Source: JBPBQZ01 sp050955105
GTDB taxonomy: Bacteria; Pseudomonadota; Gammaproteobacteria; Burkholderiales; Burkholderiaceae
Length of the DNA stretch: 64,000 nt
Assembly (NCBI GenBank): GCA_050955105.1
Contig: JBPBQZ010000057.1
Span: forward strand, 12,729 to 76,728
Reading direction: 5' to 3'
Position 1 is the stretch's first letter. Each line of letters starts with the position of its first letter. The translations under genes were made by a program, and so were the position numbers. Below are positions 53,471-63,475 of this stretch, in pieces. Below the pieces are notes generated by a model that did not search any database, was not told the DNA's origin, and worked only from the letters and a program-made list of their open reading frames with translations.

Positions 53471-54403
53471 ATGAATTTCGCCTTCGTATTCCCCGGCCAA
53501 GGGTCTCAATCTGTCGGCATGTTGAACGCCTTGGGTGATCGCGCGGTGGTGCGTGAAACCTTGGCCGAGGCGTCCACTGCGCTGGGCGAGGATATCGGCG
53601 CCTTGATTGCAGAAGGTCCGGTGGAAACGCTGAATCTCACCACTTACACGCAACCGGTGATGCTGACGGCCGCCTATGCTGTCTATCGCGCATGGCGCGA
53701 AGCGGGCGGCCCCGAGCCGAGCGTGGTGGCAGGGCATAGCCTGGGCGAATACACCGCGCTGGTGGTCGCCGGCGCGTTGCGCTTCGAAGACGCGTTGCCA
53801 TTGGTGCGCTTTCGCGCGCAGGCAATGCAGGAAGCGGTGCCGGTGGGCGTAGGCGGCATGGCGGCGATTCTCGGTCTCGACGATGACAAGGTGCGCGCGG
53901 TATGCGCACAGGCCAGTGCGGTCGGCGTGGTGGAAGCGGTGAACTACAACGCGCCATCGCAAGTAGTGATCGCCGGCACGCGCGAGGCGGTCGACAAAGC
54001 CTGTGAGCTGGCCAAGGCGGCCGGTGCCAAGCGCGCCTTGCTGTTGCCGGTGTCGGCGCCGTTTCACTCGTCGCTGCTGAGCGGTGCGTCGGCGCGTTTG
54101 CGGGAATACCTGGCGGGCGTCGAACTGCGCGCGCCACTGGTCCCGGTTATCAACAACGTCGACGTTGCGATCCAGACCGATCCCGCGGCAATCAAGGACG
54201 CGCTGGTCAGGCAGGCCGCAAGCCCGGTGCGCTGGGTCGAGACGGTGCAGGCGATTGCCGCGCGCGGTGTGACGCAAGTGGTCGAATGCGGTCCGGGTCG
54301 TGTGCTGGCCGGCCTGACCAAGCGCATCGACGGCACGCTTACCGGCAGCGCCATCTACGATCAGGACACGATCGCGCAAACGCTTGAACAACTGCAGGCC
54401 TGA
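53471..54403 (+). CDS. fabD: Malonyl-CoA:ACP transacylase
   Basis: FabD loads malonyl groups on AcpP. The 310-residue protein begins with FVFPGQGSQSVGML, has the nucleophile S90 in GHSLGEY, and the catalytic His in SAPFHSSLL. It sits between fabH and fabG, 25 bp before fabG, in the canonical fab order. Nothing unusual is seen. Confidence 0.97.
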   Translation: MNFAFVFPGQGSQSVGMLNALGDRAVVRETLAEASTALGEDIGALIAEGPVETLNLTTYTQPVMLTAAYAVYRAWREAGGPEPSVVAGHSLGEYTALVVAGALRFEDALPLVRFRAQAMQEAVPVGVGGMAAILGLDDDKVRAVCAQASAVGVVEAVNYNAPSQVVIAGTREAVDKACELAKAAGAKRALLLPVSAPFHSSLLSGASARLREYLAGVELRAPLVPVINNVDVAIQTDPAAIKDALVRQAASPVRWVETVQAIAARGVTQVVECGPGRVLAGLTKRIDGTLTGSAIYDQDTIAQTLEQLQA

Positions 54404-54428
54404 CCCCGGGTCAATCACGAGACTTTCG

Positions 54429-55178
54429 ATGGACAAGATATTGGCGGGACAAACCGCGCTGGTGACGGGCGCTTCGCGCGGCATTGGTCAGGCAATTGCG
54501 TTGGCGTTGGCCGAGGCCGGTGCCATTGTGGTCGGCACCGCCACCACCGAGACCGGTGCGCAAGCCATCGAGGCCATGCTGTCCACGGCTGCCACGCCGG
54601 GTCGCGGTGCGGTGCTCGATGTGAACGACGCCGCCGCGGCCGACGCGTTGATCCAAGACACGGTCGAGCGCGCCGGCCGGCTGGACATATTGGTGAACAA
54701 TGCCGGCGTAACGCGTGATCAACTGACGCTGCGCATGAAAGATGAAGATTGGGATGCCGTGCTCGATACCAATCTGAAGTCGGTATTCCGCCTGTCGCGG
54801 GCGGCATTGCGGCCGATGATGAAGGCGCGCGGCGGCCGCATCATCAACATCACGTCGGTGGTGGGCGCTACCGGGAATCCGGGGCAAGCCAATTACGCGG
54901 CGGCGAAGGCCGGCGTTGCGGGTATGACGCGTGCACTGGCAAGGGAATTCGGCAGCCGCAGCATTACGGTCAATTGCGTGGCACCGGGTTTCATCGATAC
55001 CGACATGACGCGCAGCCTGGGCGAGGCGCAGCATGCCGCGCTGCTTGCACAGATTCCCTTGGGACGCCTGGGGAGCACCGCCGACATCGCCCAGGCAGTA
55101 TTGTTTCTGGCCTCGCCGGCAGCGGCTTACATCACCGGTACGACGCTGCATGTGAATGGCGGAATGTACTTAAATTAG
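54429..55178 (+). CDS. fabG: 3-oxoacyl-ACP reductase
   Basis: FabG reduces 3-oxoacyl-ACP with NADPH. The 249-residue SDR protein has TGASRGIG (13-20), NNAGVTRD, catalytic Ser in NITSVVG and Tyr/Lys in NYAAAKAG. The start is ATG 54429 (MDKILAGQ); the upstream open frame lies inside fabD. acpP follows 141 bp later. Confidence 0.97.
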   Translation: MDKILAGQTALVTGASRGIGQAIALALAEAGAIVVGTATTETGAQAIEAMLSTAATPGRGAVLDVNDAAAADALIQDTVERAGRLDILVNNAGVTRDQLTLRMKDEDWDAVLDTNLKSVFRLSRAALRPMMKARGGRIINITSVVGATGNPGQANYAAAKAGVAGMTRALAREFGSRSITVNCVAPGFIDTDMTRSLGEAQHAALLAQIPLGRLGSTADIAQAVLFLASPAAAYITGTTLHVNGGMYLN

Positions 55179-55319
55179 TCTTTGGTCAGCCTTAGTTTTT
55201 CATCAAGATTCAAATCGGTCGGCTTGCTTGCCGGCCCTTTGCGCAAGCGGGTTTTTCCAAACATCAAACCTGCTAAAATGCGCGCACTTGAATACCTGAA
55301 CTCATTTCTGGAGGGGTGA

Positions 55320-55559
55320 ATGGACAATATCGAACAGCGCGTCAAGAAGATTGTCGCCGAGCAACTGGGCAAGACGCCCGACGAAATCAAGAACGAATCT
55401 TCCTTCGTCAACGACCTGGGTGCCGATTCGCTCGATACGGTGGAACTGGTGATGGCGCTCGAAGATGAGTTCGGTATGGAAATTCCTGACAAGGAAGCCG
55501 AAACGATCACTACCGTGCAGCATGCGATCGACTATGCCAAGGCAAACGTCAAGGCCTGA
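55320..55559 (+). CDS. acpP: Acyl carrier protein
   Basis: AcpP carries growing acyl chains on a phosphopantetheine arm. The 79-residue acidic protein has the attachment serine S37 in GADSLDTVELVM. GGAGGGG lies upstream of the ATG. The 141-bp gap before it, with a TAAAAT (55274-55279), suggests its own promoter, as in other bacteria where acpP is transcribed most strongly. Confidence 0.98.
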   Translation: MDNIEQRVKKIVAEQLGKTPDEIKNESSFVNDLGADSLDTVELVMALEDEFGMEIPDKEAETITTVQHAIDYAKANVKA

Positions 55560-55664
55560 GCGGATTACGTCCTTGTTGAACAGACGAGGCGGCGAGGGCT
55601 CGCGAATGACGCAGCGGGAGTCCCTGCAGCTTCGCTTTATTGCGTTCTTGATTAAGGGGTTTCT

Positions 55665-56903
55665 GTGAGCCGCCGAGTCGTAGTCACGGGCCTGGGCCAC
55701 ATTTCGCCGGTCGGCAATACGGTCGAAGCAGGCTGGGCCAATATTGTGGCGGGCAGATCCGGTATCGCGCCCATCACCAAATTCGACGCTTCCGCGATGT
55801 CCACGAGATTCGCGGGGGAAGTGAAAGGCTTCAATGCCGAAGATCATCAGATCTCGGCCAAAGACGCCAAGAATATGGATACTTTCATCCACTACGCACT
55901 GGCCGCGGGCGCCCAGGCGATGGATGACAGCGGTCTGAAAATCACTGACGAGAATGCCGAGCGCGTCGGCGTAATCGTCGGATCGGGCATCGGCGGCCTG
56001 CCGCGTATCGAGAATACGCAGGCCGACTATCTGGAACGTGGACCGCGCCGCATCTCGCCGTTCTTCGTGCCGGCGTCGATCATCAATATGTGTTCCGGGC
56101 ATCTGTCGATCCGTTATGGCTTGAAAGGTCCGAACCTGTCGATCGTCACCGCCTGCACCACCGGTACTCATTCGATCGGCGAGGCGATGCGCATCATTCA
56201 GTACGGCGAGGCGGATGCCATGCTGGCTGGCGGTGCGGAGGCCACGATTTCACCGTTGGGCATTGGCGGTTTCGCCGCGGCGCGTGCCTTGTCGCAACGC
56301 AACGACGATCCGGCGGCAGCCAGTCGGCCGTGGGACAAGGATCGCGACGGCTTCGTGCTGGGCGAGGGCGCCGGCGTATTGATGCTGGAAGAATACGAAT
56401 CGGCAAAACGCCGCGGCGCGCGCATTTATTGTGAACTGGTGGGCTACGGTCGCAGCGCCGACGCTTTCCATATGACGGCGCCGCCGCCGGATGGCGATGG
56501 CGCGCGCCGCTGCATGACGCTGGCAATCGCCAATGCACAGTTGAATGCTACGGACGTCGATTATGTGAACGCACATGGCACGTCCACCGACCAGGGCGAC
56601 ATTGCCGAAACGCTGGCGATCAAGGCCGCGTTTGGCGAGCATGCAAAAGCGGTGGTGGTCAGTTCCACCAAATCGATGACCGGGCATCTGCTCGGCGCCG
56701 CAGGGGGCATCGAAGCGATTTATTCGGTGCTGTCGCTGCGCGATCAGGTGGTGCCGCCTACCATCAACTTGACGAATCAGGATCCGGAGTGCGATCTCGA
56801 CTATTGTGCGAACGAAGCGCGCAAGAGGCCGCTGAACGTGGCCTTGTCGAATTCCTTCGGTTTTGGCGGCACCAACGGCACGCTGGTTTTCAAGCGCATC
56901 TGA
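55665..56903 (+). CDS. fabF: 3-oxoacyl-ACP synthase II (KAS II)
   Basis: FabF elongates acyl-ACP and controls temperature-dependent unsaturation. The 412-residue enzyme has catalytic C164 in VTACTTGTHSIG and the two histidines in NAHGTSTDQGD and TGHLLGAAGG. The start is GTG 55665, preceded by AAGGGG at 5-nt spacing. A terminator-like hairpin follows about 25 bp after its stop. Confidence 0.97.
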   Translation: MSRRVVVTGLGHISPVGNTVEAGWANIVAGRSGIAPITKFDASAMSTRFAGEVKGFNAEDHQISAKDAKNMDTFIHYALAAGAQAMDDSGLKITDENAERVGVIVGSGIGGLPRIENTQADYLERGPRRISPFFVPASIINMCSGHLSIRYGLKGPNLSIVTACTTGTHSIGEAMRIIQYGEADAMLAGGAEATISPLGIGGFAAARALSQRNDDPAAASRPWDKDRDGFVLGEGAGVLMLEEYESAKRRGARIYCELVGYGRSADAFHMTAPPPDGDGARRCMTLAIANAQLNATDVDYVNAHGTSTDQGDIAETLAIKAAFGEHAKAVVVSSTKSMTGHLLGAAGGIEAIYSVLSLRDQVVPPTINLTNQDPECDLDYCANEARKRPLNVALSNSFGFGGTNGTLVFKRI

Positions 56904-56915
56904 ATACGGCTGGAT

Positions 56916-57413
56916 ATGTCTGAACGTAGCGCCCGCAATGCCGGTGTGAAATCGGCGGCGGGCGCTTTTTCTTTCCCGTTCGTCTGCGAGTCCTTGTGCC
57001 CGTCGATCGGCGCCATGCTGGTGCTTGCCTTGTTCAGCGCCGCCTCAGGCATGGCGGTGTGGTTGACGCTGATCAGTTGGATCGACGATACCGGCTTGGC
57101 GCGCGCCCTGGCGCTTTCTACGGTCGGCATGCTGGGCCTGCTGGCGCGGCGCTATTTGCGCCAGCAGCCGGTTGCCATCGAAATTGGCCGCGATGGCCTG
57201 GTGCTGTGGCAGCGCGGTGCGCCGCACGGGCAGTGGTTCGAACCGCGCGCTGCGCTACTGTGGCCAGGCTGCTTGCTGGGTCTGCGGCTGCTCGACTGCG
57301 ACGGACGCAGCCACGTCTTGCTGTTGCCGGCCGATGCACTGTCCGCCGCGGGCTTTCATCGGCTGGCGCTCATGGCAGTCGGGCGTCGTGCCGGCGGCGC
57401 GCGTCGCACGTAA
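56916..57413 (+). CDS. Small membrane protein between fabF and rpoE, YgfX-like
   Basis: This 165-residue protein has two adjacent membrane helices (about 34-58 and 62-78), then a soluble part with WQRGAPHGQWFE, LRLLDCDGRSHVLLLPADALSAAGFHRL and a basic tail. The LLLPADAL-FHRL pattern resembles the YgfX (CptA) family, though the match is partial, so I give no symbol. Its first 20 codons contain a strong terminator-like hairpin with a U-tail. Therefore either the true start is further in (for example TTG near codon 26) or this gene is expressed by readthrough. It precedes rpoE by about 80 bp. Confidence 0.7.
   Translation: MSERSARNAGVKSAAGAFSFPFVCESLCPSIGAMLVLALFSAASGMAVWLTLISWIDDTGLARALALSTVGMLGLLARRYLRQQPVAIEIGRDGLVLWQRGAPHGQWFEPRAALLWPGCLLGLRLLDCDGRSHVLLLPADALSAAGFHRLALMAVGRRAGGARRT
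56928..56974 (+). terminator. Terminator-like hairpin after fabF, inside the next reading frame
   Basis: AGCGCCCGC (56928-56936) and GCGGGCGCT (56958-56966) form a 9-bp perfect stem followed by TTTTTCTTT. It begins 24 bp after the fabF stop codon and would end the fab transcript. Confidence 0.7.
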
Positions 57414-57493
57414 TTTACGCTTGCAAGTTCCTGTCCTGCGAAGGGCTACAATACGCCTCCATGCCGCACCGAATTTGCTGACGGATCAATCAG

Positions 57494-58093
57494 GTGAGTG
57501 AAAAAGAAATCGATCAGCAGTTGGTCGAGCGCGTCCAGAAAGGCGACAAGAAGGCATTCGAGCTGCTGGTCGCCAAATATCACCGAAAAATTATTCGGCT
57601 GATTTCGCGTCTGGTGCGCGATCCCGCTGAAGTCGAGGACGTGGCGCAGGACGCATTCATCAAGGCTTACCGGGCGTTGCCGCAGTTTCGCGGCGAGTCG
57701 GCGTTTTATACCTGGATGTATCGTATCGCGATCAACACGGCCAAGAACTATTTGGCCACGCAGGGTCGTCGCGCGCCCACTTCCACCGACGCGGATGCGG
57801 AAGAAGCGGAAACTTTTGCGGACGCAGACCAACTAAGGGACATTAACACGCCCGAATCGATGTTGATGAGCAAGCAGATCGCGCAGACGGTCAATGCTGC
57901 GATGGCGATGTTGCCCGAGGAACTACGGGTCGCCATTACGCTCAGAGAGATTGACGGTCTGAGCTACGAAGAAATCGCCGAGATGATGCACTGCCCGATC
58001 GGTACGGTCCGGTCACGGATTTTCCGGGCGCGCGAGGCGATTGCCACCCGGCTCAGGCCTTTGCTGGACACGCCGGAGGGTCGGCGGTGGTAG
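57494..58093 (+). CDS. rpoE: RNA polymerase sigma factor RpoE (sigma-E / AlgU type)
   Basis: This is an ECF sigma factor of the RpoE group controlling envelope-stress genes. The 199-residue protein has region 2 with EDVAQDAFIKAYRALPQFRGESAFYTWMYRIA and region 4 with LPEELRVAITLREIDGLSYEEIAEMMHCPIGTVRSRIFRAR. The linker contains an acidic insertion (DADAEEAETFADAD) longer than in E. coli. The start is GTG 57494 with a weak ribosome site. rseA follows about 100 bp later, then rseB and a DegP-type protease, a complete sigma-E module. A TACAAT (57447-57452) may be its -10. Confidence 0.96.
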   Translation: MSEKEIDQQLVERVQKGDKKAFELLVAKYHRKIIRLISRLVRDPAEVEDVAQDAFIKAYRALPQFRGESAFYTWMYRIAINTAKNYLATQGRRAPTSTDADAEEAETFADADQLRDINTPESMLMSKQIAQTVNAAMAMLPEELRVAITLREIDGLSYEEIAEMMHCPIGTVRSRIFRAREAIATRLRPLLDTPEGRRW

Positions 58094-58190
58094 ACAAGCA
58101 ACACTTATATTCGGGATATCCAGCCAGCGGGCAACGGGCAATCCGCCCGACCTTGGCCGGAGACGCGGGGATCGTCAGATGAGGAGCACT

Positions 58191-58850
58191 ATGGTGTCGG
58201 TTTCGATGCAGTCGCAGTCCGAGGCGCTTTCCCGTTGCGAACTTCTATCGGCTGTGGCCGACGGTGAGTGCGGCGAAGAGGCGGATCATCTCCTCAGCAA
58301 ATTGACGCCGGAAGACCAGGAGCAGTGGTCGATGCTGCATCTGATCGGCGATTCGCTACGCTCGACCGAACTGTTGAACGGTTTCGACCGCGCAACGCCG
58401 GCGGCCACGCGTTTGTCGCATGCATCGTGCTCGATCTCGGCCTCGACAGGCGCCTCGTTCACCGATCGTTTCGCCGCCAGACTGGCCGATGAGCCGCATA
58501 TCCTGGCTCCTGCCGCGTCGCGGCGCCTGAGCGAGTTGCGCCGGCGCGCGGTACCGACGCTGGCAGTTGCCGCGGCCGCCGCGGCGCTGACATGGGTGAT
58601 CTTGCCGATGCAAGGCCGTTTGGCCGGAGTTTCCGGTATCGACGTCGCGTCGATGCAGGGCTCGGGCAGTGGCCGTTCCTATGCGATGCAGCCGGCTGCG
58701 CTGGTGGCCGCGCGGGCGCCGAGCGCTGGCGATATGGCGCGCGACGCCGATCTTGATCAGTACCTGCGTGCGCACCAACAGTTCGCGCCCGATCCGGTGG
58801 TACAGGGCGCCATGCCTTATATCCGTGCCTCCGCGTCGTCCGACGAGTAG
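58191..58850 (+). CDS. rseA: Anti-sigma-E factor RseA (MucA-like)
   Basis: RseA spans the inner membrane and holds RpoE inactive until proteolysis. The 219-residue protein has an N-terminal cytoplasmic sigma-binding domain (CELLSAVADGECGEEADHLL), a membrane helix (about 123-140, TLAVAAAAAALTWVIL) and a short periplasmic C-terminus. GAGGAG precedes ATG 58191; ATG 58179 would add four residues. The next gene, rseB, starts 4 bp after its stop. Confidence 0.9.
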   Translation: MVSVSMQSQSEALSRCELLSAVADGECGEEADHLLSKLTPEDQEQWSMLHLIGDSLRSTELLNGFDRATPAATRLSHASCSISASTGASFTDRFAARLADEPHILAPAASRRLSELRRRAVPTLAVAAAAAALTWVILPMQGRLAGVSGIDVASMQGSGSGRSYAMQPAALVAARAPSAGDMARDADLDQYLRAHQQFAPDPVVQGAMPYIRASASSDE

Positions 58851-58853
58851 GCG

Positions 58854-59984
58854 ATGGCGCGTATCGAGGCTTTGAGGCGTTACGCCGCGTTATTGCTTGC
58901 TGTGATGTTGCCGTCGCTGCTGTTCGCGACGAATTTGGCCCGCGCCGCCGCAACGGCTGGCGCGGCGACCACCGCGTCGATCACCTCCACGCCGGTCTCA
59001 AAGCCCACCGATGTGGCAAACGATACGTCTGGCGGCGGCAGCGATTCACGCGAATTCGTCGCCTGGCTCAATCAGATTCATCGCGCGGCACTTACCCTGA
59101 CCTATAGCGGCACCTTCGTTTATCAGCATGGCAATGCGGTGCAGTCGTCGCGCATTCTCCATTACGTCGATCGGGCGGGCACCGAATTCGAACGCCTGGA
59201 AAGCCTCGACGGCGAGCCGCGTCGGGTGCTGCGGCGCGACGATCAATTGGTGACCGTATTGCCGGCCGCGCATACGCTGATTATCGACAAGCGTCAGAAC
59301 AAGGACTCGTTCCCCGCGCTCATGACGGTCAACGCGCGGCAGTTGCTGGCGGTTTATACGCCGAAATTTCTTGCCGACGACCGGATGGCGGGCAACGACT
59401 GCCGCGTCGCGCAATTGACGCCGAACGACGCTTATCGCTTCGCCTATAAACTATGGGCGGATAAACGTACCGGCCTGTTACTGCGGGCGCAAACCATCGA
59501 CGCGCAAGGGGCGGTGCTCGAACAAATCGCGTTCTCGCAGATTTCCGTCGGTGATTCGGCCGAAGCGCAGAAAAATCCGGTGCAGGCGGAACTGAATGCC
59601 ACCGCCGGCTGGAAGACGATTCGCTCGCCGATCGAGCCGGCCAACCTCGAACAGCAAGGCTGGACCTTGCAGCCACCGGTGGCCGGCTTTCAGAAAATCG
59701 GCGAATTGCGCCGTCTGATGGCGGCGCGCGAGCGCGGTGATCCGCCGGTGGCGGTCGACCAGGCAGTGTTCTCCGACGGGCTGACGGCGATCTCGGTATT
59801 CGTCGAGCCGCAAGGCAAAAGTGACCGCAAGGAAGGTACCGCCAGCAGCGGTGCCACCCACATCCTCGTTACCCGACACGGTGACTTCATCGTGACATTG
59901 GTTGGCGAAGTGCCTCCGGAAACGTTGCAGCAATTCGCTTCCGCTATCGAATACAAACCTGGCAAATCGACTCCATCCCATTGA
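58854..59984 (+). CDS. rseB: Sigma-E regulatory protein RseB (MucB-like)
   Basis: RseB is a periplasmic protein that binds RseA and lipid or LPS signals, protecting RseA from DegS cleavage. The 376-residue protein has an N-terminal signal sequence (about 1-31, ending in LARAA). Its two-domain RseB fold includes LTLTYSGTFVYQHG, SSRILHYVD and the C-terminal AISVFVEP and HGDFIVTLVGEVPPETLQQFA. It sits 3 bp from rseA, and its stop overlaps the protease start (TGATG). Confidence 0.93.
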   Translation: MARIEALRRYAALLLAVMLPSLLFATNLARAAATAGAATTASITSTPVSKPTDVANDTSGGGSDSREFVAWLNQIHRAALTLTYSGTFVYQHGNAVQSSRILHYVDRAGTEFERLESLDGEPRRVLRRDDQLVTVLPAAHTLIIDKRQNKDSFPALMTVNARQLLAVYTPKFLADDRMAGNDCRVAQLTPNDAYRFAYKLWADKRTGLLLRAQTIDAQGAVLEQIAFSQISVGDSAEAQKNPVQAELNATAGWKTIRSPIEPANLEQQGWTLQPPVAGFQKIGELRRLMAARERGDPPVAVDQAVFSDGLTAISVFVEPQGKSDRKEGTASSGATHILVTRHGDFIVTLVGEVPPETLQQFASAIEYKPGKSTPSH

Positions 59985-61528
59985 TGCTTATGAGCCATTT
60001 TTCGTTGCGCCGTGTATTGGCGATCGCTGCTGCCGCCTGTTTGCCTTTTATGCCGATGAGCGCGCATGCCGCGCCCGCGGCGGCCAATCTTCCGGACTTC
60101 ACCGACTTGGTCGACAAAGTCGGGCCGTCGGTCGTGAACATTCGTACGACCGAACGGCAAGCCGCGGCGCAAGACGCCTTGCCGCCGAGCATGGACGATG
60201 ACGATATGGCGGAATTGTTCAAGCGCTTTTTCGGCATTCCCTTGCCGCGTCCGGGTGGGCCGGGCGGTTCGAACGGCTCGGGCGGTTCTGGTGGTTCCGG
60301 CTCGCCGCATGGCCGCAATGCGCCACCGAACGACGACAGTGGTCCAGATCAGGGTCCGGGCGGCGATATCGAACGCAGCAGTGGCCTGGGTTCGGGCTTC
60401 ATTCTCAGCAGCGACGGCTTTGTGATGACCAATGCGCACGTGGTCGACGGCGCTGACAGCATCTATGTGACGCTTACCGACAAGCGTGAATTCAAGGCGC
60501 GGCTGGTTGGCAAGGACGAGCGCACCGATGTGGCGCTGCTGAAGATCGCCGCTACCGATTTGCCGGCCATCAGCATCGGCGATTCGAACAAGGTGCGCGT
60601 TGGTGAATGGGTGGTGGCGATCGGCTCGCCATTCGGCCTCGACAACACCGTGACCGCCGGCATCGTCAGCGCCAAGGGACGTAATACTGGCGACTACCTG
60701 CCGTTCATCCAGACCGACGTGGCGGTCAATCCGGGCAATTCGGGCGGCCCGCTGCTGAATATGCAGGGCCAGGTGATCGGTATCAACAACCAGATCTATA
60801 GCCGTACCGGTGGCTTCATGGGCATCTCGTTCTCGATTCCGATCGACGAGGCGATGCGCGTGGTGACGCAACTCAAAGCCACTGGCCGCGTCACGCGCGG
60901 CAAGATCGGTGTTGCCATTACCGAAGTCAGCAAGGACGTGGCCGATTCACTGGGTCTGCCATCCGCCGAAGGCGCCGAAGTCAGCAGCGTCGAGCCGGGC
61001 GGTCCGGGCGACAAGGCGGGCTTGCAGATCGGCGACATCATTACGCAGTTCAACGGCACGGCGGTCAGCAGCGCTACCGACCTGCCGCGTATGGTGGGCG
61101 ATACGAAGCCCGGCACGCGCGCCAGCATTCGCATCTGGCGCAAACGCGAGCAGAAAGATCTGCAAGTGACCATCGGCGAGTTGCAGGGCGACCAGTCTTC
61201 AGTGAAGGCCGACACGCCGGCACCAGTGGCACCGCGTGGCGCGCCGAACCAACTGGGCCTGAGCGTCGCCGATTTGTCGGCGGATCAGTTGAAAGCGATG
61301 AACCTGAAGTTCGGCGTGCAGGTGGTCGCGGTCGATGGACCGGCGCGCGCGGCGGGCTTGCGCAAGGGTGATGTGATCCTGCGCGTGGCCGACACCGATA
61401 TCGTCAATGCCAAGACCTTCGACACGGTGGTGCGCCATCTGGATCCGCAACGCATGGCGGCGGTGCTGGTGAAGCGTGGCGACAATTCGCAGTTCGTGCC
61501 GCTGCGGCCGCGCCCACTGCAGAAATAG
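59984..61528 (+). CDS. Periplasmic serine protease DegP/MucD
   Basis: This is an HtrA-family protease and chaperone of the periplasm, member of the sigma-E response. The 514-residue protein has a signal peptide (about 8-30) and a Gly/Ser/Pro-rich loop (about 88-128). The catalytic triad is H152 (TNAHVVDGAD), D182 (RTDVALLKI) and S253 (GNSGGPLL). Two PDZ domains follow (about 280-375 and 405-505). The start at ATG 59984 overlaps the rseB stop; ATG 59990 is equally possible. The order rpoE-rseA-rseB-mucD matches Pseudomonas and Burkholderia. Confidence 0.94.
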   Translation: MLMSHFSLRRVLAIAAAACLPFMPMSAHAAPAAANLPDFTDLVDKVGPSVVNIRTTERQAAAQDALPPSMDDDDMAELFKRFFGIPLPRPGGPGGSNGSGGSGGSGSPHGRNAPPNDDSGPDQGPGGDIERSSGLGSGFILSSDGFVMTNAHVVDGADSIYVTLTDKREFKARLVGKDERTDVALLKIAATDLPAISIGDSNKVRVGEWVVAIGSPFGLDNTVTAGIVSAKGRNTGDYLPFIQTDVAVNPGNSGGPLLNMQGQVIGINNQIYSRTGGFMGISFSIPIDEAMRVVTQLKATGRVTRGKIGVAITEVSKDVADSLGLPSAEGAEVSSVEPGGPGDKAGLQIGDIITQFNGTAVSSATDLPRMVGDTKPGTRASIRIWRKREQKDLQVTIGELQGDQSSVKADTPAPVAPRGAPNQLGLSVADLSADQLKAMNLKFGVQVVAVDGPARAAGLRKGDVILRVADTDIVNAKTFDTVVRHLDPQRMAAVLVKRGDNSQFVPLRPRPLQK

Positions 61529-61627
61529 CCGGCTTCAACGGCTACTTTGCGGCGATTTGACGGCGCTTCCGGGCTCGTTCGGGGGCGTTTTCCGCTAGAA
61601 TGCCGGCCATCGTGCTTCTTTACGCGA

Positions 61628-61658
61628 GGCGTGCTCCGCTGGCGAGCGCGCCTTTTTT
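61628..61658 (+). terminator. Terminator just before lepA
   Basis: GGCGTGCTC (61628-61636) and GAGCGCGCC (61644-61652) pair with one wobble around a 7-nt loop, followed by six T residues (61653-61658). It ends only 14 bp before the lepA start codon and could end the sigma-E operon or attenuate lepA. Confidence 0.75.
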
Positions 61659-61672
61659 GTCTGCCTGGCTGA

Positions 61673-63466
<1,794 letters not shown>

Positions 63467-63475
63467 CGGATTGTC

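Noticed and set aside
57421..57440. A GGAACTT-like sigma-E -35 near the rpoE start
   Set aside because: It is on the minus strand, facing away from rpoE, and no TCnnA-type -10 follows at the right distance.
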